A stretch of 64,000 nucleotides of DNA from Leptasterias polaris. Its lineage: Eukaryota; Echinodermata; Asteroidea; Forcipulatida; Asteriidae. Made by a program: the position numbers and the translations under genes. The first letter of the stretch is position 1, and every line of letters begins with the position of its first letter. The notes beneath the pieces are model-generated. The model was not told where the DNA came from. It did no database searches and saw only the letters and a list, made by a program, of their open reading frames with translations. Positions 39,801 to 51,800 of the stretch are shown one piece after another. The stretch covers positions 6,856,001-6,920,000 of the forward strand of contig JAZGTN010000022.1 of the NCBI GenBank assembly GCA_037783415.1, read 5' to 3'.

Positions 39801-42800
39801 TAGTTTGCATCAGTAAGGATTGGCCAGTCAAACAAAGGGGGCAAACAGGAATACATTTATGCAGAAGATCAGATATAAAGTCTGGATATAGTCCATGAAG
39901 AGCCTTGAAAGTGAGGAGATTTAACTTATACACCAGGGGTAGAAATAGACATCTGACATACTGGGGCCAAATTTAGCCCCTGGGTGAGCAAAAAAAGGAC
40001 CGGCCCAGGGGCTGTCCTCCTGGGACTAGGGGCTTTTCCCGAATTACACAATACTGTATTGTTTTTAAAGACAACACAAATTATCTTTAACTCACACTCT
40101 CTCTCTCTCTCTCTGACTTTTTCCCTCTGGGGAGTTATTTAACGTCATGTCCAGGGAACGCTCAATGTTTATTGCGCTGGTAACAAAAAGCTCCACGCTG
40201 CGTCTGCTTACAGAGTGAAGACAGGGGACCAGTGAGACAAGAAAATTAACTCTATTTGGCGGCGCGGTTGAGCCCATTTTTGAGCCCGCAAAACGATTGT
40301 GAGAGGAGTTGTGGACTGCCTGGTACCCGCTATATCATATTTCAGCACAGTTTACCAGTTAATATCAGCCGCTTGTCTGAAAATGGTCAATCCCAATCGG
40401 CGACCCGAGCGCGATTTTTTCGAGCCCATTTTTGAGATCACGAAACAACTTTGGTCGGCTTGTTGCTGCTTGGTGGGTGGCGTGCATGCAGTGATCGATG
40501 GCCATGCATGGGCAGGGGCCATGCATGGGCAGGGGCCATGCCTGGGTACCTGCTAGCTACGTTTCGAACCGCGCCGGTCGTTCGATCGAGTCGCATATCC
40601 GGTTGACCTCCTTAGTCCGTCCGTTGATGGGACGATACGTTATTTGAATAAAACCATCAATGAATTTCCACTCTATGACTGAGTGAAATACGGGGGGAAA
40701 TGGTTCATGTAAGAATGGAACCAAGGGTTTTTTTAAGCGCCGGAAGCGTTGTAGAAATAGAGGGTCAAGGGGCTTTTTATTGGGGACCAAGCGCTAATAG
40801 CGCCGGGTTATTTCGTAGCCTGTACACGATACACATTTTAATAGGGAGCAAGTGGAGTTCGTGTAAGATAGGCGTTTTATGTTGAGACTGAGATGTAGAT
40901 GCAACAAGGCAAGCAGCGGTGTTTCGAACTCATCAATCTTAGAAAGTTCTTTATCTGATCACTCAAGGATCACAACTTTGATTGTAGACCTTCCTTTTGT
41001 TTATAACCAGTGACCACCATTTTGTATGGGAGCCTTGAGTAGCACAACATGTATAAACTGGCTTGGCAAAAATGTGTCCTTTTTAGTAAAATATTAAAAC
41101 TTATTTTACCAAGTATAAGTTTTCTTTTTGTTTTATTTTTAAAATAAATTTCAGAAGTTAATAACCAATAAAAGTCTTACAAAATGATCTTACCTCTTCT
41201 TTGTCAGTGTGCCTCCATCCTGCAGTTGACTTGTAAGGAAGGCCAAGTAAGCAAATGAGGGTCTGCCTTGATAGAGGTAGTAGGTGAATCGGAAGGCCTC
41301 GGTGTAGGCGTACTGACTGACAAGATGAGACTGTGAGAAATGAGGCATCTCAGTACCGTCTGAAATAAGGTCAAAAGAAACTGGTTTGAGTTATGGGATA
41401 GATGAGAATCGGTTTACAATGATTAGTGGCGAAGTCATCTGAATTTGGGCTCCATGAATTGTGCCTATGAGCAAAACATGTACGTGTAACCATAATTGCT
41501 TCTCATCACATAGGAGTTGAGGTGGTTTCAGGGATGCAAATGACTGAGTATACAGAAGTAGTAATGTTTTCGAGAACTTCAGTTCTTAGTTTACAGGCAC
41601 CTGATGACAAGAGTTTCTATCGGCGATTTTAACGAAGTTCAAAAAACCTATTTAAAAATCTGAATAATTAAAATAAAAAACATTTGCTGGGGTAAGAAAC
41701 AGGGTCTTTGCACCAAACTGACTGACCACAAGACCCAAGTCAAACATCAAGCCTCAACTTACTTTGCTTGTTTCCCATTGGGTTAGTTGTCTGCCATTTG
41801 AAGAGTTTAGCTGGATCGTAAGGACAGTTTCCCTGGAACAGACCAAAAGAATTAAATTATTCATACAGACCTGCAATTCTGAACACAATTTCAACACTTT
41901 AATTTTCAGTAATGATAAACTGGAATAGGTTGTGGCATGTCGTGGCTGAGCGGTGCAGCGCAATAGACTAAAGCTCTGGTGTTTCTGTTCAGCAGAGTGC
42001 GGGTTCGAGTCCCGGTCTTGACACTTGTGTCCTTAAACGAGACACTTCACCATTATTGCTTTGTCCTTCGGATGGGATGTAAAGCCGCAAGTCCCGCGTG
42101 TTGTGTAAAGCATTCATGTGCACTCACAACCCTGCTCAGTTTGCAAAACACAACAAGGAGTGTTGAGCAGTACTTGAGCAGTTTTTTTCCCTTTCTTTAT
42201 CTTAAGGGTTTTCTTTCATTTTGTCAGTGGTAAGTTGACATTTACAATACAACCTAGGAAGTGCCAGCAGAGAGATCAAAGGGGATTCCACTTTTCATTC
42301 CTTTTCAAGGGAAACTTACTTTTAGTACTTGAGGGTTGAGCAAAGAAAAAGTGACTAGAGCTGGATTTGAACCTTCGACCTCCAGATTAAAGTGCCGGCG
42401 CTCTACCAACTGAGCTAATTCTTACCTGCAATAGTTGGTAGACTGTGATATCCTGTTTACTGACGCCATCTACATCTATGGGTGGAAATACAGCTGCTTG
42501 AAGCTTAGGGTACTGCTTGAGGGCCTCCTCCATGATCTCACCATCAACCTTCCAAATTTTCTCTTCTACTGTCAATGCTGGACTCATTGCCTGATACACA
42601 AAATGAACGATGGTATGAGCCGCTTCAAGAAGGTATTTAATTCTGCCTCTGCGCAGTATTTTTTTCCTTGAACTTTTGGAGCTTCCAAAATAATGTTGTT
42701 GTTGAGACTATCATTGTTACAGTGAAACCTTGACTAAATCAAGTAAAGGCAGCAACTGTTCTCATAAAATGCAGCAACAATTTTTGTTCTCTTGCGAGAA

Positions 42801-45800
42801 ATTTTGGAATGTCTTTCCGTGATTGGCTTGAGTGGGCTACAACTGCAGATACAGATATTGAGATTAAAAGTCTTGGATACTGTAAAGGACCTCTGATGTT
42901 GTGAGGTACATGACGTTGGGATGACGTTGGGATGACGTTGGGATGACGTTGGGATGACGTTGGGATGATGCCAGTATGTTGATGGAATGGAAATACTTCT
43001 CAGCTTAGTGTACATGCAAGCTTAGGGGCTTTGCTTCATTATTGACCAATTTTTCATACTTCAGTATACTTTTTCTTTGTTTTAGCTCCTCTACAAATCT
43101 TCTATATCTTATTCTCCAATAAAATTGTTAGTGATAATTGATATTGTGGAAAATAAATTGAAATTTAAGTTGACGTTGAAATTATTACTGAAAACAGACC
43201 AGTCTCGGAATGTAGAAAACGTTTTTACAAAAAGTGAAAGAGATGAATGTAGTTCAGAAGAAATTTATTTGTAGTTCCTGATAGACACCATCTTTATGGG
43301 CATCTTGGCTTATGGCTTTGAGCTGGGTCAAGCATTCTAATTTGACTACACAGCAAAGTGGTTCCCCGACCAATCATGCAAGGAATTTGATAGAAGTCCA
43401 GAGTGTTGCAAGCAATATTCACATGCATAATGCAGAGTTGTGCATTAACAAAGTGACAATCTAATAGATGTTAATTTTGCATCGGGGGTAAAGCAGATAA
43501 TTTATTTTTACTTTTTTTTCAAAAAAAATGACTATCATTGCCCCAAAAGGTGGTAAACTTTGCAATAATAATATAATAAGAAATGTATAAAGCGCAAAAC
43601 AGTTGCATATCAGCTCTGCTTCAAGGCACAATGTGTGACGTCAAGTAGGATCTATCTATTGATACCTCTGAGAATGTTCCCGGTGCATAGATGAGCATTG
43701 CCAAGGCAATGACAGGATGTCCTGCCTCAAAGAGTTGAGATATGGTTGGTTGGACGTCTCCAAGCAGTAGATGAGAATTGGAAAGACTGGCCTGGAACAT
43801 CAGAGATGGATCTTGAAGAAAAATAAAAGGAAAAAGTCATCGTTAACACATGCAAAATAAGAAATGAGGTTACAGTGGCTGATCAAGAAAGTGCAAAAGG
43901 GGTTTCCTCCATACCTCTTATAATCCAACAGATAAAATTGACAGTCCACTGGCTCTATGTCCTTCATGTTCCCCCCTATATCAGTCCCTGAACCAACAAC
44001 CTCTCAATATCAGTATATCTTACGTTACTACTACCACTACTAGTTACAACTACCACTACTAGTTACTACTAGTTACTACTACCACTACTAGTTACTACTA
44101 CCACTACTAGTTACTACTACCACTACTAGTTACTACTACCACTACTAGTTACTATAACCACTACTAGTTACTACTACCACTACTAGTTACTACTACCACT
44201 ACTAGTTACTACTACCACTACTAGTTACTACTACCACTACGACTACTCGATTTAATGTCATTTGGTCCCCAATGTTGAGGGTTGGACTCATTTGTAGTGA
44301 TGTCAGCCTGACTTAGTCACATTTATCCATGCCTCTCAGTCTTGAATAAGATCTGATTTGATGCACTTGAGGTCGACTGGGATGTTGTCCATTTAGTGCT
44401 TTCTAAGGCAATCACATTGAACACCCTCAGCCTGCATTTCAAGTATCTTCCTCGGCTACCTTTTATCACTCATGTTCAAAATGTAATAACAATTTCCAAG
44501 ATGAACACAAGTCTACAGTTTCATTTGAAATAGCACAAAACTACAATTACCAGTGGTCTGTCTTCCAACCCATCTGAAGTGTAGAAGCATCTCCAGCCAT
44601 CTGTTGTCACTCACTTGTGAAACAACCTCATTCTCTGACAAGTACAATCTACAGACAAAAATAATAGTATGCATAAAATACTTTAAAATATATTAATTTA
44701 TTTAGTCTGTTTCTCTCCAGCTCTACATCAATCTTCCAACTCTATCCATTCTGGGCTCTGATGTCCTTGTTGCGCCGTACAAGTGCTCAAAACATTTTAA
44801 AAAGCGTACGTGCAGAGCAGTCAATTTGGTTAGCCAATCAGCATTGTTTTTCAGTGCTTCCTTTCCATGAGTAAGTGACGAAAGGTGGCGCGCTGCTCAT
44901 GCTAACAAGGCTGCATGCGTACATTTTCAAGGACAACAGATTGACCTGGTAAGTCTCCCATTGGTTTTAAGCCTTTACCTGTAGAAGTCTAGAAAGAGAT
45001 ACAAGACACTGGTTAGCTGCTCCTTCAGGCACAGATTGATGAACCATTGACTGAACTTCTCTCTAAGATCTCTGTTGTCTCGGAATGGAGTGTCTGAAAA
45101 TAGCTGCAGGGTACGACCGAGTCTCGTCAGGAGTAGATTCAACTTTCCTAACTCCAACGATGAGAAGATGTCACGGCTAGAAGAGAAAAGAGCGCAGTTG
45201 AGTTTGTTAGGTGTTAGAAGAAAAAGGTTAATTTAATGCAAAAATTTGTTAATGGCTTGACGTTTTGACCCTAGCAGAGTCTTTCTAGAAGGCTAAACAG
45301 AGCCTTCGAGAAAGACTCTAAGGTCAAAACATCAGGCCGTTAACTATTTTTCCATTTATACTATAGGTCTCTTTGGTTGGTAAGCAGTTTGCAACAGCTT
45401 ATTCCACGCTCTCAAGTTAATTTATTGAAACAATTTAGTTAGCACCGGGCACATTCAAGTGAGTTATTTCAACCGTAGACCCCCCCCCCCCAAAAAAAAA
45501 TGAACCATACCTTGCCAGTGCATCCAGTATTTTCTCTCTCAGATAGCCTGGGCAAGCCTCTAGTTCATCAGCACCATGTGTATATAATGCCTGAGTTAGT
45601 ACTGGATGGAGATGTTCAGGCTTACTATGGCTGCTAGGGGCGCTAGCTGCTATCCAATCAGACAGGCGTTTCCAGTCACAGTGGCTCGTCAAGTAGCTCC
45701 AGATGGACTTAGCGTTGAGGGAAGGTCTTAATGATGTATCTGAAGGGGGTGGGAAAGATATTCTCTATAAAAATATGTTTTGTGACCAGTTTCAACGAAA

Positions 45801-48800
45801 ACAACATTTAAATACATGTTATATTTGCATCAAGGATGAAGACAATGAGACAATCCATTGTGCAGCATGTGCAGCATGTGCAGCATGCTCAGACATGCAC
45901 CTACCGTGCTATGCTTTTGTTTCCCCCCATAAAGAGAAGCACAAAGGGTATTGAAATTCATGCTCAAAATCTCCCTTTCCCCCAATTCAGGACCTTTGTC
46001 GTTTTGTTGTACAATTGAGGATTATGAGAGATCAATACGCTGCCACCAATGTTTATCATTGTATTTGGCATATGGGAGGCAAGTCAAAGATTCCAGCAAA
46101 CCATGGGTCAATATTGGGCAAGGTTCAGGTCTACTCTCGGCCAGATATTCCAAACATTCTCGCTCCAAAGAGAATGAAAAGTTCTGTTCAGTCAGGGTTT
46201 CATTGTGACATCAATATTCTTAACAAACAAATTTACCTCGGAAGATTTGACAAGTTCTGCAAAATAATACTGCACAGAGACACGGTAAAGTTTTTAAATA
46301 AATGGTGCAAAAAATCAGTTGCCTTAATAACTTGGGCTAATTATTTAAGTCTAACCAACTCTTACCCTTGGATTTTATAAGCACATCAAGTAGCACCCTC
46401 TCTCTGGTCTCTTGGTCCCAGGTTCGAACCCACTCCAGGGGGATGTGAACATAGTGGAAGTTCTCACAGTTTGGCGTCTCACACATGACTAGCTCCCCTC
46501 GCTGTAGTCTTGTCTCAAGGAGGTTTTGCGCCCATGCATTCAGGGAGTGCTTTGGGGTGACCATACTGGCCCATTTCCTGAGTGGGTGTAATGTGTAAAT
46601 GAGATATTAATACACAAACTGACAGGGCTGTGAGGCTGGATGATTTACTTTTTAGGGAAAGTATTCTTGGACTAAAAACGTTTTAGATTTGCTGGGTCAG
46701 GGCAACATAGTGATATGACAATAGATGGCCATAAGTTTCTTGATCGGAGGGCGATACAGCACTTGGGAAAATGGGGATGGGGGTCTATTGGAAAGTGTAT
46801 ACAAACCCCTTGCACCGCTGTCACATGCAGCTACTTTCTGCCTACGGTCTGCCATTTTGGGATTCAAATTTTATTTAAAGACATGGTGAGTGTGTAAAAA
46901 CAAATTCCGCAGAAATTCTCACTACACAGTAACAAAGCCCGTTAACACACCGACTCTCAAAATAGCGCAACCAAGATTTATTGCATGATGATGAGCAGTA
47001 ATTTGGCTCAAAAGGTGCAGGAGTAACTTCTTTTCTGATGCCTTAAATAGGAGGCAGGGGCTTCTTTAGGTTAAGTTAAGGTAGAATCTTTCATCCTTTC
47101 CACCCCCCTGATCTTTCTTTATCTATGTAAAGCAGTGTTGTAGGTCTCGAGACCTGGTGTCGGTCTCGAGACCGTCTCGAGACCTTTTTTTGGTGTCTCG
47201 GGTCTCGTCTCTGTCTCGGACTGCAAAAGTCTCGGTCTCGGAAGGGCTGGTCTCGGTCTCGGAAGAACTGGTCTCGGTCTCGGTCTCGGTCTCGGCTGCC
47301 AATGTCTCGGTCTCGACCCTCGAGACCCCTCGAGACCACAGCAAATAAGGCCTTTCATACACATGAAGTACATGTACGTCGTCTTGGCCTAGAGCCATGT
47401 TGCTTTGTTAATAAATACCGCTGCTTTAAGTCTTCATTCAAAACACGCACCCCAGTGTTCTCCACCATGGGTTTTGCCGCCCTCCCAAAGTTTAAGGCCG
47501 CCCTGCCAAAGAATTGGCCGCGCTGCCAAAAAAATGACAAACAGACTATTTTTAGCCTGCAATTAATACGATCAAACGAGTAGCCGATGAGCCATGCCTG
47601 ACTTCCAAACCGCAGCATTGGAATTGCGATCGTTCATTTCAGTTTACCAATGTTAAAACCCGATGCACACAACCACATGGTTCTGACTGCTGAGTTCCAC
47701 AGCACGTGCATCGGCCCGGGCCCCACAACGTGAGTCCATGCATATAGCGCATAGACAACAGCAGAGTCCAAAGTCCACGCTAACCAACATTCTGCACGCT
47801 GTGATTGGCCGTTGATGGCCGTTGATAATTACCATATTCGGTCTCGGTCTCGGTCTCGGACTGCAAAAGTATCGGTCTCGGAAGGGCTGGTCTCAGTCTC
47901 GGTAGGGCTGGTCTCGGTCTTGGTCTCGGTCTCGGATGTCAAGGTCTCGGTCTTGGTCTCGGTCTTCCAGGTCTCAACTACAACACTGATGTAAAGTAGT
48001 GCTCTAAAAAAACAACTAATATTACCTTTTCCCACTCTCCAGAGCCAATGCTTTGGCTTTATCAAATGATTGACAGGTGTACAAGCGTTCCAATTGGTGG
48101 ATGAAGCTAATCATACCCTCCTCCTCAGCAGTGAATGATCCTGATTGGCGGAGATGGTCAATCTGTCATGAATATTCATAGATTTATCAGTAATCCTCTG
48201 TCTTAATCAAATAGGAGCTTTTAAAGATTCATTGAGAGATCATAAAGTGTTTTTTTAACCTTCAAGAAAGACTCTGTTAGGGTTAAAACATCAGGCCACT
48301 AACTATTGTTGGCATTTATATCACAGGTCCTTTTGGTTGGTAAGCAGTTTGCAACAGCTATTTTCTCAAAATCTCAACTGTTTGAATACAAATAAACAAG
48401 AGAAAATAGATATAGCTGTTGCAGACTGCTTACCAACCGAAAGGACCTGATGTTATAAATGCAAAAAATATTTAGTGGCCTGACTTTTTGACCCTCGCAG
48501 AGTCTTTCTCAAAGGCTAAATGAGAACATAACACAAATAAACAAGAATACTGGTGTACCAGAAGCAGTTAAATGGAAAGAAAAGAAGAGAGAGAGACAGA
48601 AAGCAAGGGATGACCAACGAAGGCAACTGAGGGAGGGGGGGGGGTTAAGATAATTTTGTTGGTCTTGACTGATACTTACAAGGAAATCCCTGAGGTTGCT
48701 GTTGACAGTATACAAGCACATTCTCTTGAGCTGCGTCTGTACATTGTATCCCTGAAACAAATAAAGAGGAGCAAAAACTGTCTGGTCATCCTACATAAAT

Positions 48801-51800
48801 ATTGTCTTATCATAGTTGTTCTTGAGTATGTTGATGTGATTGACTAGTAACCTGTGTGCCAACTTGGCTGCCGGTTCTGCATACTCCAAAGGAGTTGAGA
48901 TGGTTTCAGGAATGCTAAGGCCCAATGAATGGGTAGTATTAGTGTAAGGCGCTTTGATACAATATTTAAAAGTGCCTAATAAATGCCTATTAACATTATT
49001 ATTACACCAAGAATACCAAAACAGTTCTTGGGACCCTTGAGTAAAGCCCGGCTCATGCTTTGTGCAGAGAGCAAATTTGACATCATAGCTCTGTGTTTAC
49101 TGTGAATTTTTTGCAAGGATTGAGCAAAGGGCAACTCTTGCGAATTGTTTGTTGAGAGTTTGTGACGTCAAATTAGCTTCCCATTCGCAGGAAGTATGAA
49201 CCGGACTTAAAAGGTGTGTACAACATTGGTAAGGTTGAAAATATAAATGCTCACAGATTTGCACGTAACGTACATAGTATAAAGATGGTCATGGTACACA
49301 ACTTCCCTTGAAATAGTTTTGCTTGAAATGCCATAGTTTTTAGGAAATGAGTGAAACAATAGTCTTTATCCTGCAGGATAAATTCCGGTGTTTGAAAAGG
49401 TTTGTTATTTCATGTATATGTTGGGTCACATCAAGTTTGGATACAGGTCTTTGGCATTTACCAATGTTGTACACACCCTTTAAGTCTGATGAATATCTGC
49501 TGTATTGTGGACATCTTTTGTTCACAGGTTCATAGCTTATAATGTAACACAAACTCAAGAGCATTCTTACCATGTTTTGGAGCAATTTGGTTGCAGTTTG
49601 AAGGTCACTTTGTAGCAGCGATCCCAACATCAGGTGGAGTCCCTTGTCAGTCAGGTCTGACATCTGAACTTTAACCTCTGACCCACCATAGGAACTGCGA
49701 AGATGGGCTTGGGCAAGAGGTAGGCAGCGTCCGAGGATGGCATCTTTAATTACTTCCTACAAAGGGATGGAGGGTGGGGAGGCAATGTGTCCCAGATGTA
49801 AAAGATTTAACTTTTTATATTTTTGTTTGCCTGTACAGCGATGTGTTAAAGGTAAGGTATACGTGTAATCACTCTTAAAATTATTGGCACTAAAAACCTA
49901 TTGTTTAGAACCCTACACTAGCTTATGATAGTATAAAGCATTTCGAGAAACATTTCACTTCAAAGAAAAAAGCTTATGTAAAACAGTATCAGTTTTTATG
50001 CCCGAAAATATGAATCTGAGAAGCGTTTCAGTCAGAAACGTTTCTCAGATTGTGAATTCCTATTAAGGATTATTCTTCCTGCGTGGACATATTCGCTCCG
50101 GATTTTCGGCGATATCTCAAAAACGCGACCACCTTTTGAAATGCAATTTTCACAGGTTAGTTTTATTGTTAATATCTTCATTTATATAGGATTAAAACAA
50201 TCGAACGGTTCCAAAAACCAAAGGTATACTTTGCCTTTGAATAAAGCACTGTAGACTCTGTACTTTCCCAAGTCCTTAGAAAAATATCCACACGCATAAT
50301 ACTCGGGCGGAATTTGGGCAGAAAAAGGTTAATAATATACAAATATCTCATACTCAAACCTTTCAAAAGTTATACTTGATTTAGCCAAATAGATGTCATA
50401 AAGTTGAACAAAGTACATAGAATTATTTTCTTACCTCTTGAGACATTTTCTTCCACTTCTTGATGTTTTTCTGGGCCGTCTTCTCATTAGGCACAAAGTA
50501 GTTTGGTGAAACTGAATCTACTTCGTCTGTAAACCAAACGAGGACATTTTAATTTCATTGTAAATATTTAGATTTCAAATGTTCCCATTGTACATGGGTC
50601 TTTCAATGCATAAAGGTATGATACACAATTAGTCGTGACCATTAAAGAGGAAGGGAAATGTCAAATTCAGTTTTATGATGTACTCATTTTCTAAAAGATA
50701 AGAGTCCTCATGTGAGTGGATTTTTTTTTGGCTGAAGCAGCTCTATGAAATTGGACCCGGAATTTGAGTAAAAAAAACTAAACCGCTAAAAAACTAAAAC
50801 TTGATTTCATTACCTTCACTCTTGGCATCGTCCTTAGCCTGTGTCCCGATCCATTTTGGACACCCCTTGAGGTACACCCACAGCTCTTTCACATACCCCA
50901 TCAGCTTAACCAACGCCTCCTCAAGAACCGTCCCAGTCAGATTGAACCCCTCCAAGACATCAAGCCCCTCCCCCTTCTGCACCACCTTCAGCGTCTCCGT
51001 AGCGTTCTCGATTAGCTTGTTGACATATGCCAGGGTTAGGTTCAACAGCTGCATGGCGTACTGACGAGACTGGTGGGCCTGGATGTGGTCACGGATTGAG
51101 GTGATTAGAAGGTCAATGGCCGACCACAGTTGGGTCTGGTCAGCAGTCAGCGGGGAGGGTGAGCGTGGAACACCACCAATGGGAGAGCTGGGTGTAGGAC
51201 TATACTTGAACACTGTGCAGAAGACAAATACAGCGTAAAATATCAGTGGCTTTTTCTATAGACCATGTGACCTGTGACACCACATGTTCACAAAAAAGGC
51301 AAAATCCTGGATTTACTGCAGGCATAATTTGTACACAGCTTCATGAACAAAGCATAAATTTGTATGTTTATCAAAATCACACCATACAGTTTTTCTCAAC
51401 TTTTGATGTGAAAAAGCAGGCACATCTCAAAACTTGTTCAGCTTTTAGGTCTTGTGTCCCTCCAGGGCCGCCATACAAATCCATCAAATTCAAGCAAATC
51501 CATGAGATGGTCTACGAAGGACTTGGATGGTAAGGGTTTAAAAGAATAAAGCATGAGTTTTCAAATTCTTAATTTTTGTTCCAAAACTTGATTCATCCTT
51601 ACCGTTTTCTCTACTCTTGAGGAAGAATGCCACTGTGTCCAGCTGACGTTGTTTCAATCCGACCTCCAGAGCATGTATAGGTATAGAGTAATGATCCCAG
51701 CTGTTTAGGTGACACACAGTCTCTGCTAGACTTGCACTGCTGTAAATCATCAACTGCAACACAAAGACAAATGCAAGAAAATTAAGGTGACAAAGGAAGA

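Larger units (their letters stand above)
47133..47988. mobile_element. hAT-like element with GGTCTC hexamer arrays
   Basis: Ends CAGTGTTGTAG and its inverse, with an exact 8-bp duplication, atgtaaag (47125-47132 and 47989-47996). Two subterminal arrays of gtctcg-type hexamers (47140-47340 and 47836-47975) lie in the same orientation around a unique centre. No transposase seen. The ends resemble those of the element at 5348-6720, suggesting a related transposase. Its right edge is about 28 nt from the spatacsin exon 11 donor. Confidence 0.88.

Noticed and set aside
41940..42020. A tRNA-Leu or tRNA-Ser gene
   Set aside because: Same reasoning: a repeated SINE family A head with a shared non-tRNA body.
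45703..45954. A cysteine-rich frame resembling a zinc finger
   Set aside because: The Cys-Ala pattern comes from a short gcagcatgt repeat, and its left end overlaps spatacsin exon 13 on the other strand.
47091..48065. Arg-Asp-rich and Ser-Glu-Thr-rich open frames
   Set aside because: All three frames are open because the DNA is a gtctcg hexamer array; no gene features surround them.
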